This document shows, piece by piece, positions 6,126 to 10,272 of a DNA stretch of 10,272 nucleotides (within the stretch, counting starts at the first letter, position 1; each line of letters starts with the position of its first letter). Both the position numbers and the translations under genes were made by a program. Source of the DNA: Lachnospiraceae bacterium (GTDB taxonomy: Bacteria; Bacillota; Clostridia; Lachnospirales; Lachnospiraceae). Where the stretch lies: assembly GCA_024695225.1 (NCBI GenBank), contig JAILIO010000036.1, positions 1-10,272 of the forward strand, in the 5' to 3' direction. The notes under the pieces were generated by a model, which saw only the letters and a list, made by a program, of their open reading frames with translations, was not told where the DNA came from and searched no databases.

Positions 6126-6320
6126 CGGCAGGCTTGCGACGTGCACGATAGGAAGCCGAGGACAGAAGCGCGAGCATAGCTGGTGGCGCCGGGGAATGTT
6201 TGAGCGCGCTTTGAACATCTGAAAAAATTCTGATTCAAAGCGCGCGAGTTTTCCCCGGCGTCACCAAATAGGCGGCGCAGCGCTGACGACGAGGCGACGT
6301 GTGCACGTGCAAGCCTGCCG
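6126..6320. repeat. 195-bp imperfect palindrome with 20-bp terminal inverted repeats
   Basis: Outer arms: CGGCAGGCTTGC + G + ACGTGCAC (6126-6146) pair with GTGCACGTGCAAGCCTGCCG (6301-6320), 20 bp with one bulged G. Inside, after 34 nt on each side, lies a strong hairpin at 6181-6266. It consists of TGGTGGCGCCGGGGA (6181-6195) against 6252-6266 with one G-T, and GCGCGCTTTGAA (6204-6215) exactly against 6234-6245, around an 18-nt loop. GAAGA stands immediately outside both ends (6121-6125, 6321-6325). The layout resembles a non-autonomous miniature element or a structured regulatory region. No transposase is present. The right arm is also the start of the neighbouring tandem repeat, which weakens the transposon reading. 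Confidence 0.8.
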
Positions 6321-6451
6321 GAAGAGCCCGTCGTCCATATTGCAGCTGCAAGCCCGCCGGAAGAGCCTGCCGGAAGAGCCCGTCGTCCATAATGCGGCTG
6401 CAAGCCCGCCGGAAGAGCTCGCCGGACGTAACGCGGCTGCAAGCCTGCGGC
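6309..6451. repeat. 39-bp tandem repeat array upstream of parA
   Basis: Units begin with GCAAGCCYGCCGGAAGAGC at 6309 (39 bp), 6348 (52 bp, owing to an internal 13-bp GCCGGAAGAGCCY duplication) and 6400 (39 bp, diverged in its second half), followed by a partial unit GCAAGCCTGCGGC at 6439. Units are contiguous without spacers, so it is not a CRISPR array. It ends 14 bp before the -35 box of the parA promoter. Open frames across it on the minus strand (for example 6035-6472) are repeat artefacts. Confidence 0.88.
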
Positions 6452-6465
6452 CTCGCAAAGAAATT

Positions 6466-6494
6466 TTGTCATTTTGATGCTGTGTGTGTATAAT
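6466..6494 (+). promoter_or_regulatory. Promoter of the parA-parB operon
   Basis: TTGTCA (6466-6471), 17-nt spacer, TATAAT (6489-6494): a near-consensus vegetative sigma-factor promoter. Transcription would begin near 6501, giving a leader of about 37 nt to the parA start. It faces away from the peptide-gene promoter about 590 bp to the left. Confidence 0.8.
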
Positions 6495-6537
6495 AATATT
6501 TCAGTGTAAAGGAAACTTAGGGAGGATTTTATATAAG

Positions 6538-7332
6538 ATGGGAAAGATAATAGCTATTGCGAATCAGAAGGGAGGGGTCGGAAAGACCACTACCGCCATC
6601 AACCTTTCCGCGGCTCTTGCCGTGATCGGAAAGAAGGTCCTGGTGGTTGATATTGACCCTCAAGGAAATACCACCAGCGGATTTGGCATAGATAAAAACG
6701 AACTGAAACTGACCGCATATGATCTGATACTGCAGAAAGTGGCAGTGGATGAGGTGATCAACCACGTAGACGAGGACAAAGTGGATGTGATCCCTTCCAA
6801 TGTGAATCTGGCAGGCGCCGAGATCGACCTGAATCTCAACGAAGATCATGCGGAGGACAAGAACAGGATCCTCAGGAATGCCCTGGATTATGTGAGCGAC
6901 AGATACGATTATATTATCATCGACTGTCCGCCGTCTCTTTCGGTGCTCACGGTCAACGCCATGACCGCCGCAGACAGCGTACTTGTCCCCATACAGTGCG
7001 AGTACTACGCACTTGAGGGACTGAGCCAGCTGATATATACGGTGAATCTGGTAAAGCAGAAGGCAAATCCCAAGTTGGATCTGGAGGGGATCGTATTTAC
7101 GATGTATGATTCCAGGACGAATCTGTCCAACGATGTTATCGAAAATGTGAGAACAAGGGTCAACAGAAGGATCTTTGACACGTTGATCCCGCGTAATATC
7201 AGACTTGCTGAGGCACCCAGTTATGGGATGCCCATTGAAAGATACGATTCCAAGAGTACAGGAGCCCGGGCTTACAAGGCACTGGCACTGGAACTTGACG
7301 GTCAGGCGCCCGAAGGGCAGGGGAGAAATTAA
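6538..7332 (+). CDS. parA: ParA/Soj chromosome-partitioning ATPase
   Basis: Deviant-Walker ATPase that dimerises with ATP on the nucleoid and is stimulated by ParB to segregate the origin region; in Bacillus Soj also controls DnaA. The 264-residue product carries KGGVGKTTT (11-19) with the ParA signature lysine 11 and P-loop lysine 16. DIDPQGN (38-44) is Walker A', DYIIIDCPPSL (124-134) is Walker B, and RLAEAPSYG (222-230) is typical of the family. ATG 6538 starts the conserved MGKIIAIANQKGG. GGGAGG (6520-6525) lies about 12 nt upstream, a little far. An upstream in-frame ATG at 6484 lies before the likely transcription start and adds non-conserved residues. Its stop codon directly abuts the parB start, indicating co-transcription and probable translational coupling. 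Confidence 0.96.
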   Translation: MGKIIAIANQKGGVGKTTTAINLSAALAVIGKKVLVVDIDPQGNTTSGFGIDKNELKLTAYDLILQKVAVDEVINHVDEDKVDVIPSNVNLAGAEIDLNLNEDHAEDKNRILRNALDYVSDRYDYIIIDCPPSLSVLTVNAMTAADSVLVPIQCEYYALEGLSQLIYTVNLVKQKANPKLDLEGIVFTMYDSRTNLSNDVIENVRTRVNRRIFDTLIPRNIRLAEAPSYGMPIERYDSKSTGARAYKALALELDGQAPEGQGRN

Positions 7333-8241
7333 ATGGCAAAATCACGCGGATTGGGAAGAGGAGTCGAAGCCTTCTTCCCCGAGAACAATAATTCAAAACC
7401 CGGAGATGTAGGTGTCATTTCCCTTTCCGGGGAAACCACGGATGAGGCTGTGCTGAAACTCAGGATCACATCGGTGGAGCCGAACAGGGGACAGCCCAGA
7501 AAAACCTTTGACGAGGAAAAGCTGGCCCAGCTTTCGGATTCCATAAAGGAACATGGGGTTATCCAGCCTATTATAGTAAAGAAGATAGACGACAAGAGAT
7601 ACGAGATAGTGGCGGGAGAACGCCGGTGGAGAGCCGCAAAGGAAGCGGGTCTCAAGGAGATCCCTGCCATAGTCAGAGAGTACGCGGATCAGAAAAGGCT
7701 TGAAGTCTCACTCCTGGAGAATATCCAGAGGGAGGATCTGAATCCCATCGAGGAAGCGGAAGCTTATAAGCAGCTGATCGACGAGTTTGGTCTGAAACAG
7801 GATGAGGTTGCGGACCGTGTCTCCAAGAGCCGCGTGGCTATCACAAATTCCCTCAGGCTTTTGAAACTTGAGCCCGAAGTACAGACTATGGTCGTCAGCG
7901 GCGAACTGACCACCGGTCACGCAAGGGCGCTCATTCCCATAGAAGCCCCGGAGGAGCAGAAATCCCTGGCAAAGAGAATAGTCAAGGAAAAGCTCAACGT
8001 CAGAGATACAGAGAAGTTGATCAAAAATGTAAATAAACCCGAAAAAGAGAGAAAGAAACGCGAAAAAGAAGACAAGGCGCTTAAGCTCATTTACGAGGAT
8101 TATGAAAAGAAGCTTAAGACTGCAACCGGGATGAAAGTGAAGATCACCGGGGAAGGAGATGGAGCGGGAAGGCTTGAGATAGATTTCTACTCGGCAGACG
8201 ACCTGGAACGCATAGCCCGTAAGCTCATTTCGGACAAATGA
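7333..8241 (+). CDS. parB: ParB/Spo0J chromosome-partitioning CTPase, parS-binding protein
   Basis: CTP-dependent DNA clamp that loads at parS and spreads, recruits SMC and stimulates ParA. The 302-residue product begins with SRGLGRGVEAFF (4-15), the family's short ParA-contacting N-terminus. The CTP-binding ParB/Srx domain covers about 43-135, with QPRKTFDEEKL (54-64), AGERRWRAA (94-102) and LLENIQREDLNPIEEA (127-142). The helix-turn-helix lies near 154-177 (LKQDEVADRVSKSRVAITNS) and LTTGHARAL at 192-200. A lysine-rich linker (235-250) leads to the C-terminal dimerisation domain, ending LERIARKLISDK. The ATG directly follows the parA stop; GGGGAG lies about 7 nt upstream. Two perfect parS sites at 3774-3789 and 3833-3848 match its expected target. 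Confidence 0.96.
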   Translation: MAKSRGLGRGVEAFFPENNNSKPGDVGVISLSGETTDEAVLKLRITSVEPNRGQPRKTFDEEKLAQLSDSIKEHGVIQPIIVKKIDDKRYEIVAGERRWRAAKEAGLKEIPAIVREYADQKRLEVSLLENIQREDLNPIEEAEAYKQLIDEFGLKQDEVADRVSKSRVAITNSLRLLKLEPEVQTMVVSGELTTGHARALIPIEAPEEQKSLAKRIVKEKLNVRDTEKLIKNVNKPEKERKKREKEDKALKLIYEDYEKKLKTATGMKVKITGEGDGAGRLEIDFYSADDLERIARKLISDK

Positions 8242-8816
8242 ACGAATATATCTTACTGATCAACAGTATAGAAAGTTTTTGGCTTTGGGTTGCGGTGGCG
8301 GCGCTTTTGCTTCTGGTCCTTATCATGATCATAGTGCTGGCATTTACCGGAAGAAGACTGAAAACTGTTGAGAAAAAACTTAAGAGTTTTACATCGGGAG
8401 GTGATGGCACATCACTTGAAAAAGAGATAAGGCAGGTGGTGTCCGACAATAAGAACTTCCGGGAGGAACTGGGGAATCATGACAGGAGACTGAATGAACT
8501 GCACGATGGGCTTGAGGGTGCAGTGCAGAAGGTTTCTCTGGTAAAATATGATGCATTCAAGGAGATGGGAGGACGGCTTTCAAGCGCCGTGGCTCTTCTG
8601 GATGGCAAAAATAATGGTCTGCTGATAGATGTGGTGCATTCCACATCCGGGAGTTATACATATACGAAGAAAATAAAAGATGGTCTGTGTGATATCGACC
8701 TGGGTAAAGAAGAGCAGGAAGCGCTTACAAAGGCCATGGAAAAGACAATAGAAAGATCCGGAGAAGCGTCCGGGGAAAAATCAGCAGAAAAAACCGGAGA
8801 AAAATCCGAGCAATAA
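8238..8816 (+). CDS. DUF4446 family membrane-anchored protein
   Basis: The 192-residue product starts at ATG 8238 with a 4-nt ATGA overlap with the parB stop, so it is probably translationally coupled to parB. One N-terminal membrane segment (about 15-37) is followed by a charged helical, possibly coiled-coil stretch (about 40-95). The DUF4446 core follows: QKVSLVKYDAFKEMGGRLSS (97-116), AVALLDGKNNGLLIDVVHS (117-135), then a YTKKI region. DUF4446 genes commonly follow parB in Clostridia, which suggests a link to the partition system, but the molecular role is unknown. The last 20 residues are a low-complexity tail (SGEASGEKSAEKTGEKSEQ) encoded by a degenerate CCGGAGAAAA-like repeat. Confidence 0.9.
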   Translation: MNEYILLINSIESFWLWVAVAALLLLVLIMIIVLAFTGRRLKTVEKKLKSFTSGGDGTSLEKEIRQVVSDNKNFREELGNHDRRLNELHDGLEGAVQKVSLVKYDAFKEMGGRLSSAVALLDGKNNGLLIDVVHSTSGSYTYTKKIKDGLCDIDLGKEEQEALTKAMEKTIERSGEASGEKSAEKTGEKSEQ

Positions 8817-8881
8817 ATTAGAAAAAAGCTGAAGAACAGGCAAGAATAAACCGAAAAATATATAAGAGAAATAACGGGAGA

Positions 8882-8989
8882 ATGATCCATTGGAAAAGCG
8901 GGGGAAAAGGTTTCCGGTGGGTGATCCTCACCGGGTTAATGTTTTTATTCGTTATATGGAAAAGGTATTTTGGAAAAAATAAGGGGTAG
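8882..8989 (+). CDS. Possible 35-residue single-membrane-span peptide
   Basis: An open frame of 35 codons starts at ATG 8882 and encodes a basic N-terminus (MIHWKSGGKGFRW), a hydrophobic stretch (WVILTGLMFLFVIW, 13-26) and a basic tail (KRYFGKNKG), ending 3 nt before the HD-GYP start. The composition fits a small membrane protein. Against it, GGGAG lies only 1 nt before the ATG, too close for a normal RBS, and a hairpin occupies the middle of the frame. Without homologues it remains a candidate. Confidence 0.3.
   Translation: MIHWKSGGKGFRWVILTGLMFLFVIWKRYFGKNKG
8914..8945 (+). terminator. Weak hairpin, possible attenuator/terminator after DUF4446
   Basis: CCGGTG (8914-8919) pairs with CACCGG (8929-8934). 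GG/CC continues the stem inside with one bulged T and a TGAT loop. GTTAATGTTTTTA follows, so the T-run begins several bases late. It could partly separate the parAB-DUF4446 transcript from the HD-GYP gene. Confidence 0.35.
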
Positions 8990-8992
8990 ATC

Positions 8993-10057
8993 ATGGGTGT
9001 ACGTGAATGCAGCGTAGACAAACTCAAGGAAAATGATGTACTTGCAACGGATGTAGAGCTCAGCGATTATACATTACTTTTGTCTGCGGGAACCAGATTA
9101 AAGAGAAATCTCATCGAGATGCTGGTTAGCCGCGGCATTACCAGCGTAAAGATACAGGAAGGCGAGACCGCCGGACTGCAGGAACAGGCGATACTGAAGA
9201 TTGAAGTACAGCAGAAATTTACCAACCAGATACGTGATATCATTGAAAAACACACCTACAGTCACAACGCAGAACTGAAAGAACTGGTCGATCAGGCGGA
9301 CGAACTTATTTCCGGCATCATGAGTGAAGAAGATGTCATGGAGAGGGTTTACGATATCCGGGAGAGGACAACTGACGTGTATGAACACTCGGTAAACGTC
9401 CTTTCACTGTCCACGCTGATCGGTATCCGCATGGGGCTTACCCGGGAGCAGATGCATGATATAGGCGTAGGCGCCCTCTTACACGATCTGGGACTCAGAT
9501 ATGTGGGTGTTGAATATCAGGAGAGATACCTGGATGATATGACCGCCCTGGAAAAGGATGAGTACAAAAAGCATCCCCTGGTGGCTTACCAGGCCTTGAA
9601 AGATGAAACCTGGCTTTCAGAAGGCTCTAAGCAGGTGATCCTGCGCCATCATGAGAGATGCGATGGCTCCGGCTTTCCCAGCGCAGCCAGGGAAGTGCCC
9701 TTTGAATGCAGCATAGTCCAGGTGTGTGATGCCTTTGACGAATTGCTCTGCGGTATATGCTGCAGGCACGAAAAGATATACGAAGCCATAGATTACATGA
9801 AGGTCAACAGCGTCAGAAAGTTTGACCCCAGGGTTGTGGATGTGTTCCTGCAGTTTACCGCAGTCTATCCCGTGGGGACTTATGTGAGGCTGAATACCGG
9901 AGAAGTGGCCGTGGTCCTGCACCAGAACCCCGGGAAACCTGACAGGCCCATTATCAGGATGGTGACAGATTCTTCCGGAAAGACTATAACTGACGAGGTC
10001 AGGGATATGTCAAAGATCAGGACCATATATATAGACGATGTGGAGATACCGGTATAA
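8993..10057 (+). CDS. HD-GYP domain protein, putative cyclic-di-GMP phosphodiesterase
   Basis: HD-GYP enzymes hydrolyse cyclic-di-GMP to pGpG/GMP. The 354-residue product has an N-terminal part (about 1-60; ENDVLATDV, AGTRL) similar to regions preceding HD-GYP in many Firmicute proteins, then a helical linker (65-125). The HD-GYP domain follows at about 127-290, with His132 (YEHSVNV), His164-Asp165 (LLHDLG), His194 (KKHPLVAY), His219-His220 (HHERCDGSGFP) and VCDAFDEL at 244-251. The GYP motif reads G-F-P, a common variant. All metal-binding His/Asp positions are present, so activity is plausible. A C-terminal YPVGTYVRLNTGEVAVVL segment (292-309) is frequently found after this domain. No membrane span is seen. 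AAGGGG lies 6 nt before the ATG. It is co-oriented with parAB-DUF4446, 176 bp downstream. Confidence 0.92.
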   Translation: MGVRECSVDKLKENDVLATDVELSDYTLLLSAGTRLKRNLIEMLVSRGITSVKIQEGETAGLQEQAILKIEVQQKFTNQIRDIIEKHTYSHNAELKELVDQADELISGIMSEEDVMERVYDIRERTTDVYEHSVNVLSLSTLIGIRMGLTREQMHDIGVGALLHDLGLRYVGVEYQERYLDDMTALEKDEYKKHPLVAYQALKDETWLSEGSKQVILRHHERCDGSGFPSAAREVPFECSIVQVCDAFDELLCGICCRHEKIYEAIDYMKVNSVRKFDPRVVDVFLQFTAVYPVGTYVRLNTGEVAVVLHQNPGKPDRPIIRMVTDSSGKTITDEVRDMSKIRTIYIDDVEIPV

Positions 10058-10066
10058 GCAGGATAT

Positions 10067-10258
10067 GAAAGCTTTGCAAAACAGTCCGGAGCCGCAAGAC
10101 TCCGTATACAGAGGAAGTAAGAAAGCTCCGTAAAACAGGATCGGAGCCGCAAGATTCTGTATACAGAGGAAGTATGAAAGCTCCGCAAAACAGTCCGGAG
10201 CCGCAAGACTCCATACACAGAGGAAGCACGAAACTCCGCAGATAAATAAAACCGGAGT
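10067..10258 (+). repeat. 55-bp tandem repeat array (three units plus a partial fourth)
   Basis: Units start with GAAAGC or GAAACT at 10067 (54 bp), 10121 (55 bp), 10176 (54 bp) and 10230 (partial, diverged). Each contains CTCCG-like, CGGAG, GCCGCAAGA, CTCCG-like and CAGAGGAAG blocks, so CGGAG can pair with either the preceding or the following CTCCG. Deviations in units 1 and 2 keep pairing through G-U in the plus-strand RNA. It directly follows the HD-GYP stop codon by 9 bp. No coding function is apparent, and minus-strand open frames here are repeat artefacts. The window ends in AT-rich sequence just after it. Confidence 0.88.
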
Positions 10259-10272
10259 CATATAAATAAACA

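Noticed and set aside
5848..6177. Minus-strand open frame of 109 codons
   Set aside because: It runs through the 117-nt hairpin and the peptide promoter, and overlaps the other repeat-derived frame; no RBS or recognisable domain.
6309..6451. CRISPR array interpretation of the 39-bp repeats
   Set aside because: Units are contiguous with no unique spacers, they diverge from each other, and no cas genes are nearby.
6035..6472. Minus-strand open frame of 145 codons over the repeat region
   Set aside because: Composed of translated 39-bp repeats (RRALPAG, GRRALPAGS and similar), no RBS found, and it overlaps palindromes; it is open only because of high G+C and repetition.
6484..6537. Upstream ATG of parA adding 18 residues
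   Set aside because: It lies before the likely transcription start, within or next to the -10 box, and the extension is not ParA-like.
10067..10258. CRISPR or protein-coding interpretation of the 55-bp repeats
   Set aside because: The whole unit is conserved without spacer-repeat alternation, and the minus-strand frames simply translate the repeat.

Overview
The window looks like an origin-proximal chromosomal segment of a low-to-moderate G+C Firmicute, most likely a Lachnospiraceae-type clostridium. This rests on the gene order mnmE-mnmG-rsmG ... parA-parB-DUF4446, strong AAGGAG-type ribosome binding sites, Firmicute-type parS sites, a DUF6311 membrane protein and the protein sequences themselves. 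The genus cannot be fixed from the sequence alone.

Left part (1-3128): the last 40 codons of mnmE, then an out-of-use tandem copy of its 3' end (105 bp, 4 mismatches, period 111 bp), then mnmG and rsmG, closed by a clear intrinsic terminator at 3099-3128. MnmE and MnmG together modify the wobble uridine of tRNAs. RsmG methylates G527 of 16S rRNA. Middle part (3129-5600): a DJ-1/YajL-type protein, a 178-bp gap with two perfect parS sites and DnaA-box-like 9-mers, and a DUF6311 polytopic membrane protein that resembles GT-C glycosyltransferases.

The least ordinary part is 5581-6500. On the minus strand, convergent to the DUF6311 gene, is a 54-codon gene encoding a peptide with a textbook double-glycine leader (...DDLLDNVTGG) and a 24-residue Cys-free, Ser/Thr-rich core. 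It has its own promoter, a strong RBS, and a terminator hairpin whose G-U pairs fit the minus-strand RNA. Between its promoter and the divergent parA promoter lies about 590 bp of G+C-rich non-coding DNA made of a 117-nt hairpin, degenerate CTGCA-repeats, a 195-bp imperfect palindrome and a 39-bp tandem array.

Right part (6466-10272): parA, parB (start directly abutting the parA stop), a DUF4446 gene (4-nt overlap), a possible 35-codon membrane peptide, and an HD-GYP cyclic-di-GMP phosphodiesterase-like gene, all co-oriented. ParA/ParB and the parS sites about 2.7 kb upstream form a chromosome segregation system. The window ends inside a 55-bp tandem repeat whose units can form alternative hairpins. 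Repeated tandem duplications (111, 14, 39 and 55 bp) are a recurring feature of the non-coding DNA here.
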